From Boswellia sacra (taxonomy: Eukaryota > Streptophyta > Magnoliopsida > Sapindales > Burseraceae): a DNA stretch of 64,000 nt. The notes beneath the pieces are model-generated. The model was not told where the DNA came from. It ran no database searches and worked only from the letters and a program-made list of their open reading frames with translations. The stretch lies in contig SNVD02004456.1 of the NCBI GenBank assembly GCA_013180625.2, forward strand, positions 1-64,000. Reading direction: 5' to 3'. This document shows, piece after piece, positions 12,710-24,903 of the stretch. How positions within the stretch are numbered: the stretch's first letter is position 1; each line of letters begins with the position of its first letter. The translations under genes were made by a program, and so were the position numbers.

Positions 12710-13712
12710 ATCGAGTAGGGCCTGCTCCTGCGGTGGATTAAATAGGACTACAATAAATTATCATTGAAATGATAAATGATAGGTTTGATTTTTAATTGAA
12801 TACTAAAAATGTTAAATAAAATTTTGATTGAGTAATTTTATAAACAGCGAGGACATTAAATTAACAATCAATTGGTTGAAAATTTAATTAATTATATTTA
12901 TAATATATAGTATTAAAATATATATTTTTACCAATCAAATAATTAGGTGCGAGTTTTGTAGCCATAGTTATATACAAGTCGTCTTGTAGTTCAATGCAAT
13001 ACCAAACATAAACTAACCGGGCATGTTTGTCATGCTAAAATTTATAGTATTATTTTTAGTCTATACAAAATACTATTTATCGTTTGGTACGATATTGTAC
13101 CCTGTGAATTTGTACACTTATGCTAAATTACATGATATTATAATTTCAACTAAAAGATTAATAAAATATGTTTTGTGAAAAATATTTTTAAAAAGCAATA
13201 AAATGTTTACCGTAATTATTTTTAAAAATTGTCTCAATTAATATTTTTTCAATTAAATAATTTGATAAAAATTATTGCAAATAAAAAAAATTAAATTACA
13301 AGAAGGCTAATCAGTAAAATAAAATTTCTAACAATTGAAATACAAGATCCAATGATGTACAAAGTATCACATTTGTAAACTGAATTTAGTAACCTTTTTT
13401 TTTTTTTAAACCGACAGTAGCATGATCTTAATTAGCTCCATCTTAAATATCATGTATTTCTTTCAACAACCAATTTATTTGGTTGTTCAAAAGTTTCATG
13501 AACGATACTTTAAGAAGATAAAAAGATATAAGAAAAATTTAATGAAATTCTATTGAATTTTTGCATTGATGAATATTAAAATTTCAAAGTATTGGATACA
13601 TAAAACATATAAGCAATGCTACATCTACATCTATTTAAACTAATTATCCTTATAATTTGAGTTAATAAAAATTTATTAGAGGAGGAAAAAATATAAATGA
13701 ATTAGAATTTCA

Positions 13713-13905
13713 GTAACGTTATACTTACAACCTACATACAACATAAATTATACAATATGATATGGTAGTGTATATAGCAAATTTTATTTGAGATGTAACT
13801 TTCCTCGTTTTCTTTTTACTCCTTTAGTAAATTTTTCCTATATAGATTGTCACATTAGGTTGTAGAGTTTGAGTTATATGAAGATTATAAGTCTAACACT
13901 ATTGT
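13713..13905. mobile_element. Fold-back MITE, copy A
   Basis: The two ends form an imperfect inverted repeat: ACTTACAACCTACATACAAC on the left, and on the right GGTTGTAGAGTTTGAGTTAT with the reverse-complement pattern. The centre (GAGATGTAACTTTC..., then ATTGTCACATTAGG) matches the centre of the element at 56.6-56.8 kb. A similar outer arm pair (about 13613-13650 and 13935-13972) suggests one copy nested in another. No transposase is encoded. The superfamily was not determined. Confidence 0.55.
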
Positions 13906-14944
13906 TAGAATTTTGTCAACTTTGTATAGAGAGTTGATTGTATATGGATTATAGATATAGTATTATTCAAAATATATATAAACTTTCATCAAAGTTCTTA
14001 GCAAATACATTTGGCTCACTAACTCGCCTAACTTTTTTTTTATAAAATTTCAAACTTAAAAAAGGTTTTTAATTACTTTTTTCAATATTTTAAGAGATTC
14101 CAAGGATGTGTTTAGTTTTATATTTTGTACTTTTATTTTCAAAATTTAGTAAAAATATATTGTTGATTTTTTTACCTTTTTTTATTGTGGAAATGATATT
14201 TTTTATATTAAATTAAAATATATTAATAAATATGTGTTTTTAGAAAAATAAAAATCAACATAGTTTAAAAACGTCATCTCAAAATATATTATACAACTAT
14301 GTATATATATATATATTATAATTGGAATTAAGTTGAAGCTTCGTTGAACACAGTGTATCGGATAGAGCTTTCAAGAATCTTGCACCTTTTTAAAGGAGAT
14401 TTGAAAGCATTTAAAATCTAGGCCAGCTATATATAGATCAAATAATTATATCTCGAACCATATTTTGTCATTTTCGTCATCTGGAGCTAAAATTTTCAAC
14501 ATTCTACTTAATTCCACAGTGTACAAGACATAAAACCGATCCATTATAAAATGAATCCAAAAAGTAAAAAACGTTCATCAATCACAAAAGTTCCAGAGAC
14601 GTGAAGTACTTAAAATGTAACGAGATTCCACTTGCTCATGCGGATTTGGCATATCCTCTCTTTAATTATTTGAATTTAATAAATGATTCAATAAAAAGTC
14701 TGAAGTCCTCCAAAAGGGTTTGGTGATATTTGATGCTTAGAATGTTTCGTAAAATCGTAAATTTATTTTAGGCTCCAGTTTTTGACTGAAACCTCCACCA
14801 CGAATAAAACACTACCGATCCAAAAACCGAAAGAGGGTTAAAGCCCACACATGAGAAGAAACATAATTAAAACGTTATTTTGATCATCAATCCCAAATCA
14901 AATAGAAAATTTACCCCACAAGGATTGACCCACCGAATTTATCA

Positions 14945-15145
14945 GGGAAAAACTATAAGACACCGGCTGCGCACGTGTTTTTTTTTTTTTTCCATAAAAT
15001 TTGGATTTTTTTTTGCATAAAGTTTGAGATCCTTTAGTATTTTTTAATTTTTTTGAAATTTTCAAACTTTATACAAAAAAAAATTCCATATTTTATGTAA
15101 AAAAAAAGGTGCATTTAGTGCACCGGGTATACTGTAGCATAACCC
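14945..15145. mobile_element. hAT-like MITE, 201 bp, with perfect 8-bp target duplication
   Basis: The element is a near-palindrome. Its left half carries CCATAAAATTTGGA then GCATAAAGTTTGA, and its right half the complementary order. The ends begin GGG and finish CCC. It is flanked on both sides by ATTTATCA (14937-14944 and 15146-15153), an exact 8-bp duplication. Eight-bp duplications are typical of hAT elements. It has no coding capacity. Confidence 0.8.
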
Positions 15146-15446
15146 ATTTATCAGTCATAAAAAGTCTGAAGGTCAAGGGTAGAATTAAGAAACTTCAAAC
15201 AGGGCTAAATAAAGGTTTTTTGGGGGTGTGGGGGCTAGTCATTGTGGAATTTTTGTTTTTATTATCTAAGAGAAAATTTGTCGGAAAATTAATTTGATGG
15301 TTAATCATTTTCCAAGGTTTTCTGGTGGGAAGAAATGAGTTGAGAAAGATAAAAGAGCTTTTAATGTTTTGCATTTTGCATAGTTCCGTTGCACAGCTAC
15401 ATCTCTTGGAAAGCGGGGCTTTGAAAAAAAACACTCTTTTTATTTA

Positions 15447-15653
15447 GGGTTATGCTACGGTACAATTATTTTTAAAATTTATAAAAATAGTATAAAAGTT
15501 ATAAATCTTTATATAAAAATTATAAATATAAAAAAATTGTAAATTAATAAATTTGCACATTTATGACTTTTATATAATGATTCACAACTTTTACACTAAT
15601 TTACAAAAAATTAAAAATATGAAAACGGATGCACCAATACCGTAGCTAAATCC
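15447..15653. mobile_element. Second hAT-like MITE candidate, about 207 bp
   Basis: The left end GGGTTATGCTACGGTA pairs with the right end, whose reverse complement reads GGATTTAGCTACGGTA. The interior is AT-rich and partly self-complementary. The flanks TTTATTTA (left) and TTTTATTA (right) are similar but do not form an exact 8-bp duplication. The terminal motif resembles that of the neighbour at 14,945-15,145. Confidence 0.6.
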
Positions 15654-15661
15654 TTTTATTA

Positions 15662-16888
15662 TTTAACATGATGTATGATGTAAAATGACCGCCGCATCCT
15701 TTGAATAGAATACATTATATTAACATGTGTATATCATGTTGACATGTTTCAACCAACCCCCTTCTCCCTAAATTAAAATGGTCTTCTTCATGCATTGACA
15801 GTTTTCTCTTTCTGATTTAATCTCTGGTCTCTTTCATCTTGAATCGTTAGTCACACTGGACAAAATTCGTATATATGCAACTTATTGTAAAAATATATAC
15901 TTAACGCTTTGAACAAAAAAGAAAAATCTTCATAAGTGATCGAAAATAACACTAGTTGTTCATTATTCTATATTTTCTCAATTCATCTATAATAGTGCAT
16001 CATCATTTCGTAGACTGACTAAATCAACAAAGTGACTATCAAATAAGTAAATTGACTATCAAATCAGTAAAGTGATCCGATGAGCCTGTTCTACATAATT
16101 CTTTCTCCTTAATACAACGTAGCTTCACCATGAGATGAAAGTGTTACCATATCCCCCACAACATCCGTTAGGAAACAAATATTACATAAAGAAAATATAC
16201 GTGCTAATGAAAGTCACTTTCTACTAGACAACAAAGCGGCCAGAATTCTGTAGCAAGGGTTCACAGGTTTGGGACCATGCCACCATTAACTAATTGTAAT
16301 TGTAAGGGTCCATTAGTAGAGCCCAGCCACCGAAATTGCAGAAATATCGTTTTATACAAACCCATCATTTTCTTATCCATTTAATTGCTAGTGGTGGGCC
16401 GAAGGCCGAGCTGCTACTTGCTGGCTGGCTACTTCCTTGGCAGATAATCCAAGAGAATAAATAAATGGAGAGTAAGCAAATACTATTGAAGTGCTAACAA
16501 GTAACAACCCTTAGATCGAGTTACAAATAACAATTAATATATAACAGCCCTATCATTACTAGACTTTTTCATATAGAAGTAACTAATCTTTATGTTTACT
16601 TCAAGTTTTATTGTCGTCTTCTTTTTAGTAAAGGGATTATTATTATACCAAATTCAATAACATTATCAGGTTGGTGACGCAGACTTGAATAGGCAAGCAA
16701 ATTAATATTATTGTGTCTGAGTGGTGACTAACATCGTTTTTCGATAAAATAATGAGACTAACACTTTAATTTTGGAAGATTCAATATTAGGGTAATTGCA
16801 AAGTTGACCAAAATTGCATCGAATGAATAGTGGAAAATAAATATCTTTGAAAAATTTTATATACTATGATCATACAAGAAAGTATAAT
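15662..16888. other. Intergenic, no gene seen
   Basis: AT-rich DNA without a convincing reading frame. A short imperfect tandem array around 16015-16078 repeats the theme AGTGACTATCAAAT. Confidence 0.5.
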
Positions 16889-16920
16889 ACATACATACAT
16901 ACATACATACATACATACAT

Positions 16921-16964
<44 letters not shown>
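16889..16964. repeat. Compound microsatellite (CATA)n(AC)n(AT)n
   Basis: A run of CATA tetranucleotides passes into AC and then AT dinucleotides. Confidence 0.9.
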
Positions 16965-16966
<2 letters not shown>

Positions 16967-17485
16967 GGTTATTGAGCTCTAATACTCAACAACTAGATAA
17001 CCCTTTTAAATCTCTTATACTGTTGGTTTTAAATATTTGATAATTGCCGGTTTTTAACCTTCAACAATGACCAAATTTAATCATATGTTAATCTATCAGA
17101 TTGTGGATATAGCTTTTAAATTTTTTGGCACATGATTAGTATGATCCTTTTAATGTTGATAACTCTTATAATTGTTTCTTGATTATTCACGCATTGTCGT
17201 ATCATTGGTAGGTTATCTGTACAAGCGCTCAACAAATTGCATGGCACTTGATATGAGCTCCTATTACACGCAGGCAAATATTGGTTCAGCCGAAACACAT
17301 TTTAAAGACGAGCTAGGCAGGCGTTGATTAATTTACCGCCACGATTCCCGAGCTCCTTAAATCGCCTCTTCGAAAATGCAGCGGCAAACAAAATTGGCAA
17401 TCGCCCGTTGTTCGCCGAAACATCATCGTTCTCTCAAGTGAAATATCTTGCCCTTTTATCTTTTTAGAAAATTTTACGTATGTTA

Positions 17486-17539
17486 AGATTTGAACCTCGT
17501 ACGTATAAGTTAGAAAACATGAGCTTTACCATCAGACCA
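17486..17539 (-). mobile_element. SINE-like tRNA-derived head (pol III A and B boxes)
   Basis: On the minus strand TGGTCTGATGG (17539-17529) fits the A-box consensus and GGTTCAAATCT (17496-17486) fits the B box. The spacing is right for a tRNA-derived pol III promoter. No tRNA cloverleaf is evident, so a SINE or tRNA relic is more likely than a working tRNA. The 3' end and target duplication were not found. Confidence 0.5.
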
Positions 17540-17767
17540 GAAGAATAATTTTCACTTTATGTGAATAAAAATTTTATTTAAGCTATTTAAATGAAAAATG
17601 GCTCATTCAATAAAACAACTAACTACAACTAAGCTCAATTCTAATAACATCTAAATTGCAATCAAACTAGAATCCCAATGACACAATCCTAACCAAAATT
17701 ATTTTTTTCTTTTTTATTTGTTAAGAAAATCAAATAAAAAATAGAAATCTAATCTAAAATGAAAAAC

Positions 17768-17876
17768 TAAATCTATATCAAAATGGGAAAAAAATCTATA
17801 TCAAAATGAAAAAAATAAAATCTATATCAAAATGAAAAAATATATATATCAAAACAGAAAATAAAATATATATCAA
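17768..17876. repeat. AT-rich tandem array, unit ATCTATATCAAAATGaaaaa
   Basis: At least five imperfect copies of an approximately 26-bp unit, changing gradually along the array. The gypsy element is inserted about 100 bp downstream. Confidence 0.75.
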
Positions 17877-17976
17877 ATAAATAAATAAATATATTTAATT
17901 TGATTAGGTTTCCTTTCTATTTAATTTTCTTAAAAAAAAGAAAAAGAAAAGAAAGAAATTGGAAATAAATCAATTT

Positions 17977-18532
17977 TGTCGACGTCAAAATTTCGCCTAC
18001 TTAAAGAATACATGTGGCAGACTTGTGTGAGAGCTGAGCACCTACAAAACAGAGAAAAAAAGTCAGAGAATTAGCCGGCTGTGGTGCTGACTAAGACTCT
18101 CCGACGCTCAAGTCAGTGACTGAAGGAAGTATATTATGTTCAGTATGTTCTGAATGAATGTACCTCAAGTCATCGCGTCATTTTATAGCTAAGTCTTAGC
18201 GATTTTTAATCATTGTTCAACAAGAATTCAAACGTATCCAAATATATGATAGACTATAATTCCAATCGGATATGTTCTCGATCTTGAGATTTTAAATTCT
18301 CGAATGCATCTGATTATGTTATCATTCATAAAAAATTCAAAGTCTAATTAATCCGTTCGGAATTTATGTAATCTAATCCACTCGGAATTAAGCATTCGGA
18401 AGTGATTGATTTGACCTCAACTGACTCAGAACCAATGAGAAATTCTACTCCGTAGCTCTGTCAAAATTTCATTCGGTATATTTTTACTCCAAAGCCCTTC
18501 CAACTTATTATGAGCAATTTTTACACTCTACA
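17977..18532 (-). repeat. 3' LTR of the gypsy element
   Basis: 556 bp, bounded by TG...CA in the plus reading (TGTCGACGTCAA ... CACTCTACA). It is preceded by AATTT and matches 26529-27084 along its whole length. Confidence 0.93.
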
Positions 18533-18552
18533 TAAGCCCCCCAGCTTTTTAG
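18533..18552 (-). other. Polypurine tract of the gypsy element
   Basis: Immediately inside the 3' LTR the minus strand reads AAAGCTGGGGGGCTTA, the expected position and base bias for the plus-strand primer. Confidence 0.7.
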
Positions 18553-20855
18553 AAATCTATAAAGCTTTAGGATCAGAATGTTCAACTCTGAAGCTTGAAA
18601 TCGGCATTTTTTCCTTTCTCTCAATACCAACACTGAACTTTTAGCTTTGTATTCTGACTTCTCAACCACAAAATGATCTTGAAATGCTGAACTTGACTTT
18701 CAAGCTTCAGTATTTTATGTTCTGACTTGGTAGAATTTGATTCGTGTAACTTTGAATTGACGATTCGTGTGCTCGGTATATTTCACATAGTACTTTGTAT
18801 TATACTTTCAAAACAATACTCTATGTGGCTGAATTCTTTGCTCTAATTTTCTAAAATACTCTATTTGGTGTTTGGAAAAAAGAAGTACCATTCCTTAGAC
18901 CAATTTTGCCGTTGTCAATGCTTGGTACTTGTTGACTTGGAAAGTTGGATTTGGAAATTCTAAATTCTTGTAAGCTTGATACCTAGCACTTAATTTCACA
19001 AAGCATTGATTTGTCTTCTAGTGTTCCATTCATTCATCCACGTAGGATTCCATTATCATAGTTTCACATGATAAAGCAAATATATTCTCATGCAAGGCTA
19101 CAAAAATGTGCCTTACTCTACAAAAGATATTATCTGACCTTCAAACTGAGATAAGCAAAACTCATACTGTTTTACTCGGTATCTCGACTAGCAATTGCCT
19201 GCTCTATGACTTTATCTTTTTGTCAATCATGTTATTGACTTGGCTTTCTCGTGTTTACTTTGAAGGTTGAATGCTATCCATCAAATCATAAGCCCAACGC
19301 ACATGCTTTACATAATATATATATAAAACTTGCTCATGGTATTTCTGCATGTCTGAATACATGACTATTCTCAAGTAGCATTCGCCTTCCATTCTTCACT
19401 GCTCAAGTAGTAGATTTGGTCGCATTCTCTGGAAAGTCTACTCGGTAATTTTGTAATATCTTACAAAACTTTAGAGCCTATACTTCTCAAATGGCCATTA
19501 TTTTGTCTCTTTTGAGTCATTCTGCAGCCACGTAATACTCCATCCAAGCTTAAAAAAAAAACTTTGAATATGCAATATTAAAATAATATTTACTTACTTG
19601 ATGACCTTTTGTGACTTTGATGAGCAAACACTTTTTAATTCGGTACTTCCTTCAATGTGAATCTTTTCTTTTAAAATTTTCATGCAGTCTAATTTGGAAG
19701 ATAAGCTAGATAAGATAGCTTCGAGTCTGAGCTACTACATTCTGAGTTTTGAAATTTAAATTTATGAACTCTCCCCTTCTGAATCTTTCATAGATGAGCT
19801 TTGAAATCTCTTGATATAACCCAATTCTTTAATTTGAATTGGCCATTAAATTCTGAAGGTAATTTTTTACAACCTCATGGATTCTCAGTAGCTCACTTTA
19901 TTCTGCCAAATAGAAACCCAAATATAATTTGTTTCTATCAAGATTGCTAAGAACCTAGTATGTTCAGGATCAAGAATGACCATAGTCTACAAAAATCATT
20001 AAATATAAGTAGAATTTCTCCCTTTTTTTAAAGTTTGTTAATAGTCTCGCTATTAACCAAAAATTTTCATTTTAAGCTTCATTCTACCCAACAGAAGCTT
20101 GGTAAGATCCTGCTCTAAAGATCTTTAGCCCTACTTTATGAAAGAGATATTAGATGTAGATATATGCACATATGTTGACTTTGTAGGATTAAATAAAGCA
20201 TTTGTCCTACTCACAATATTATTTTAAGAGGTTAACCCACTCAGAATTTTTTAACTAGCAAGATTAAAAAATAATTTATCTTGCTCAATATTTTGTCTCA
20301 TTTCTGTAGAATTTAACAAAATTTATTTATCTATTCTACTCTGAAATTTAATATGCATTCAGTAGAACTAAACTTAATTTTTGCTCTACTCGGAAATTCT
20401 GTATTAAGTAGAATTAAACTGAAATTATTATTCTATCCGTTTATATTATCTTAAGTGATTTTTACGCTCTATATACTATTTCACAAGGGTGATTATGTTG
20501 CAATATATATATGCAAATTTATTTTGTGGATATAATATTATTATTATATCCTTTACTATTTCACCACTCTTGTTAGGTCCCTGCATCCATACAAGGCCAT
20601 ATTAGGGGCTTTTTATTTATCCCAATTCCATGTTTTGATAAGGTAGTCTTACTGTTAGCAAGACTCATTGTATATGTTTATGTCATACAGAACAATTCTC
20701 AGATTGTCTCATAGAATAAAAACTCAAGCCTCCATGTGAGGATTTTATTAATGAATGATAAGCAAATGTCAACATCCTAGCAAATATCATATCTAGGAAT
20801 TTATTCATTGGATCGTAAAATTATGCATAAGAAAATCAATATCATAAATAAGAAC
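18553..20855 (-). other. Long 3' noncoding part of the gypsy element
   Basis: About 2.3 kb between the integrase stop and the polypurine tract. It has no substantial frame on either strand. Short phrases such as CTCGGTAT, CTCGGAAT and GTAGAAT recur many times. Confidence 0.7.
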
Positions 20856-22251
20856 CTACTGATAATATTTTTGAAGCATGTTTGCATTCCATGGTCGTTT
20901 TAATGTTGTTCCATCCAAGCAAGCCAACTTGGAAGTTTCTGGTCGGAGTACAAGAGTTATTTGGTATGGTCCCTCCTAGTTCGGACCAAATGACCCTTCT
21001 CCGGGTTTTTTGGTGTTTAGAATCACTTTTCTCAATACCAGATCACCAACTCGAAACTTTTGTGCTCGAACATTTTGGTTATAATACCTAGCAAGTTTTT
21101 GCTGGTATGATGCCATCCTGATTCTAGCCTGATCTTTATTTTTTCATCAATTAAGTCCAAACATAGACTCATTTGATGTGAGTTCATATTTTCATCAAAA
21201 TGCTATGTTCGATAGGATGAAATTCCTATCTCAACGGGTATCACAGCTTCTACTATAAAGCTAAAGAGAAAGGAGATTCAAGTGTTGTTGTTCTAGGAAT
21301 TGTTTGGTATGCCTTGAGGACCTGTGGCATCTCTTCCACCCATAGACCTTTTTTCTTCTCAAGTTTAGTCTTCAATATATGCTTGATGGCCTTATTTGTA
21401 GCTTCAACCTGCCCATTTGCTTGCAGATGAGCTGGCGATGCAAATCAATGATCAATCTTCAACTCGAACAAAACCTTTTAAACCTCTCATTGTCAAACTG
21501 TCATCTGTTATCTGTTATGATTACGTGTGGAATCCCGAAGCGACAAACTATATTCTTCCGTATGAAGTCTGTTGTTTTTGCTCTGTAACTTCACTAGAGG
21601 TTATGCCTCCACCCACTTAGTAAAGTAATCCACTACAATAATTGCATATCAAGCTTGTGCTCTTCCCAGTGGTAATGGTCCTATTAAGTCAACCCCCCAT
21701 TGGACAAACAGCCATGGGCTTAATATTGTAGTCAATTTTTTTGGTGGTTGCCTTGGAATGTCCGAAAGTCTCTGACATTTATTACATTTTTTCAGCATCT
21801 CTTTTGCATCTTTTTGCATTGTTAGCCAATAATACCCTTGCCTAAGAGCTTTATATGCCAGCATACGTCCTCCAGAATGGTTACCACAAATCCCTTCATG
21901 AATTTCTCTAAGGACATAATTTGCTTCTTCTGGACGTAGACATCTTTGTAGTGGGGAAGAGTACCCTCTTCGAAATAGGACACCATCAACTAAAGTATAC
22001 CTTACCGATTGATATCTTATCTTTCTAGCTTCATTCTTTTCTTCAGGAAGAAGTCTACTTGACAAATATTCCACAATCTGACTGATCCAATTAGCCGATT
22101 GTTCAATATTCATCATTTCTTCCACTCGGTCAATGCTTGGCAAACTCAACTCTTCAATTGGGATTCTTCTTGAAATTTTCTGCTCAGGGTCAGAAGCAAG
22201 TTTAGACAAGGCGTCGGCCTGGACATTTTCACTTCGAGGTATTTGTTCCAC
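20856..22251 (-). pseudogene. Integrase region, broken; C-terminus ends near 20856
   Basis: 22251-21649 holds the zinc-binding N-terminus with spaced His and Cys (EIHEGICGNHSG, KKCNKCQ) and the first catalytic Asp in GVDLIGP. A stop follows, yet similarity continues (YFTKWVEA, then HVIITDN with the second Asp). The C-terminal segment at about 21091-20859 reads FRVGDLVLRKV and GSFGPN, then a TAG where Trp is expected, then EGPYQI. It ends YYQ and stop. Several stops make it inactive. Confidence 0.85.
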
Positions 22252-23100
22252 TCGTACGTCAACAAATCGACCAAGTAGCTCACAGACCTTTTTAAGATAT
22301 GCCTACATATTCACTTCTTTTGTTTGATATTTTGAATTGACTTCGCTTACAATCAGCTGAGAGTTGCTTCGAACTATTAACTTTTTAGCCATCAATTCCA
22401 AGACAAGTCTCAGACCAGAAAATGAGTGCTTTATATTCAGCCTCGCCATTTGAGGCTTTGAAGTTGAATCGCAAAGCATATTCTAATTCTTCACCCTCTG
22501 GGCTAATCAAAATTACTTCTGCTCCATTCCTCTAATTATTGGAAGATCCATCTACAAACAATTCCCAACAATTTTGTCCATTTTGATGAGCATAACTATC
22601 ACCATCATTTTCTTCCACCTTTCTTGAGTCTAGGTCTGATTTGGAAGGAGTAAATTCTGCTACAGAATCAGCTATCGCTTGAGCTTTAATCAAAGGTCGA
22701 GGTTTAAACTTCACATCGATTTCACTGAGTTCTATCGACCACTTGATTAATTGCCCTGACATGTCTAGCTTTTGCAATACTTGTTTCAGAGGCTGGTCAG
22801 TAAGTACAACAATCGTGTGTGCTTGAAAATATGGTGGTAACTTCTTCAAAGAAACCACCAAAGCCAAAGCGAATTTTTCTAACTTTGAGTACTTGGTCTC
22901 TGCGTCAGTCAGAGCCTTGCTTGTATAATAGATTGGCTTCTAAACATTCTAGTTTTCTCTGATCAGTACCAAACTGACTGCTAATGGTGACACTGCAAGG
23001 TATAAATACAAAACCTCTGCCTGTATTGGTTTGATAAAATAGGAGGCTTTGTTAGATATTCCTTCAGCTTCTGAAAGGCTTCCTCACATTCTGTCATCCA
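22200..23100 (-). pseudogene. RNase H plus second (archaeal-type) RNase H region, broken
   Basis: 22867-22532 begins with the RNase H part (VVLTDQPLKQVLQK, LIKWSIELSEIDVKF) and runs into WELFVDGSSNN, the start of an additional RNase H-like domain. Past a stop the same frame continues with block NGEAEYKAL. Tandem RNase H domains of this kind are a mark of the Tat lineage. Confidence 0.75.
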
Positions 23101-23123
23101 CGTCATTCCTCTCCCTTTTTTCA

Positions 23124-24179
23124 TTACCTTGAAAAAAGGTTGACACTTATCGTTGCTCTCGATATGAATCTGTTTAAAGTTGCAATCCGTCCAGTTAGGC
23201 TCTGTACATCCTTTAAGTTTTGCGGCGATCGCATGTTCATAATTGCATCAATTTTCTCAGGATTTGCTTCTATCCCACGCTGGTTTACCAAAAAGCCAAG
23301 AAACTTTCTTGAGCTAACCCCAAAAGCGCATTTCTTTGGATTCAACTTCATTTGGTATTGTCTAAGAATTTGGAAAGTTTCACGAAGGTGCATTATATTT
23401 ATAGACTTGGTCAACATGTCGTCTATATATACCTCCATATTGTTACCGAGCAATCCAGAAAAAAGCTCATTAACAAGCCGTTGGTAAGTTGCTCCTGCGT
23501 TCTTAAGGCCAAATGGCATAACCTTAAAACAATATTAACCCTTATCCGTCATAAATGATGTTTTCTCTTCATTTAGAGAATTCATCAGAATCTTATTATA
23601 GCCTGAAAACGCATCCATAAAACTGAGTAACTCGTGGCCAGCTGTTGCGTCCACCAACTGATCTATCTTGGCAAAGGAAAGTTGTCTTTAGAATGCACTT
23701 TATTTAGATCAGCATAATCGACAAACATACGCCATTTTTTATTTGCTTTTTTCACGAGCACAACATTTGCTACCCATTCTGGATATCGAGCCTCCTTAAT
23801 GAATTTTGCTCGAAGAAGTTTATTCACCTTTTGGCTCATTGATTGGTATTTTTTCTTCACTAAACTGTCTCCTTTTTTGTTTTACTGGCTTATAGCTTGG
23901 GTCTACAGATAGGTGATGAGATATAACTCTTAGGTCTATTCCAGGCATATCCTGGTGAGTCCAAGCAAATACATCTGAATACTCCCTTAAAAAATCAGAA
24001 AGTTGACCACGCATTTCAAAACTCAGCTTAGCTCCTACCCAAACGATTTTACCCGAATTCTCATATGAGATACTGATCAGAATCAGCTTCTCCATTGGTT
24101 CGCTATTTTTCTCCCTATCTGCCTCTCTAGGATCCAAGTCCATAACACTTTCTAAACTAGAGCTTTCCTTCTCAATCAT
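23124..24179 (-). pseudogene. Reverse transcriptase region, split over three frames
   Basis: Three overlapping or adjacent segments carry typical blocks in order: FAWTHQDMPGID (24179-23820), KKWRMFVDYADLNK with FPLPR (23860-23663), and MPFGLKNAGATYQRL, YIDDML and KKCAFGV (23519-23124). YIDD is the active-site motif. The segments lie in different frames, so at least two frameshifts separate them. Confidence 0.88.
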
Positions 24180-24399
24180 TTCTTCTGAATTGGTATTTTC
24201 TAGCTCAAATACCCTATTCGGTTCTAAACTTTCTTTTATTGAAGTGGCATAGTAACTCCTCGCAAACTACTAATCACCCTTCATGATACCTATTTTATCC
24301 TCAATAAAAAATTTTAGCATATGATGATACACAGACACAATTGCTTTTGTTACCACAAGAAAAGGCATTCCTAAAATGATATTATAATGAAGTAGGGGT

Positions 24400-24765
24400 A
24401 TCCATAACAATGAAATTGATGATCAATAACTGTTGATATGGCTTTGCTATGATTGTTACTGGTAACTTTACCGAGCCTAACGAAAAAATTCTTTCCCCTG
24501 TAAATCCAAATAGCGGGGTTCTCACCTGCTCTAGTGTTAATCCGGTAAGGTTCAACTAATCCGAAGCGTCTTTAAACAACACATCCACGAAACTTCCAGT
24601 GTCTACCATAACTCTAGCAACATTCTTGCTCGCCACTTTCAATGTGATTACTAACTGATCATCATGTGGGTGAAGAACTCCTATTGCATCATTATTTGTA
24701 AATGTTATGGTCACCTTAGTTGTTCTTGGTCGCTTCTGGAAACGAGATTCACCTTTTATCTCCAA
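24400..24765 (-). pseudogene. Retroviral-type aspartic protease region, broken
   Basis: The segment contains ARVMVDTGSFVDVLF, the DTGS active-site loop of an aspartic protease, after an N-terminal part DAIGVLHPHDDQLVI. An in-frame stop at 24558-24556 cuts it, but similarity continues beyond (TGLTLEQVRTPLFGF). It shares its frame with gag, so the two were probably one polyprotein. Confidence 0.8.
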
Positions 24766-24903
24766 ACATTCCTTTCCTGCAACTGTATTCCTTGCATATT
24801 TTTATCGTGCTCGACTTGAGTCTCCAGCCAAAGTTGGACCTCCAGAGATGGTTCTAACATAATCACTTTTAGGAGATTTCTGCTCAGTAGGCTTATCTTC
24901 TCC

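Larger units (their letters stand above)
8217..13712. other. Intergenic, very AT-rich, no gene seen
   Basis: The interval upstream of the MADS gene carries poly(A)/(T) runs and many stops in all frames. The only internal features that I can support are the second CArG decamer (9367-9376), the GC-richer island at about 10.5-11.0 kb and the tandem duplication at 12.6 kb, each listed separately. The short reading frames here look like chance. Confidence 0.6.

Noticed and set aside
15195..15434. 79-aa minus-strand frame between the two MITEs
   Set aside because: No domain, no promoter signs, AT-rich intergenic DNA.
17486..17539. Functional tRNA gene
   Set aside because: A and B boxes exist, but no acceptor stem or anticodon arm could be drawn.
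20882..21620. Plus-strand frames between 20.9 and 21.6 kb as genes
   Set aside because: They are the complement of the gypsy integrase C-terminus.
23140..23558. Plus-strand frames of 68-115 aa at 23.1-23.6 kb
   Set aside because: They are antisense to the reverse transcriptase with its YIDD motif on the minus strand.
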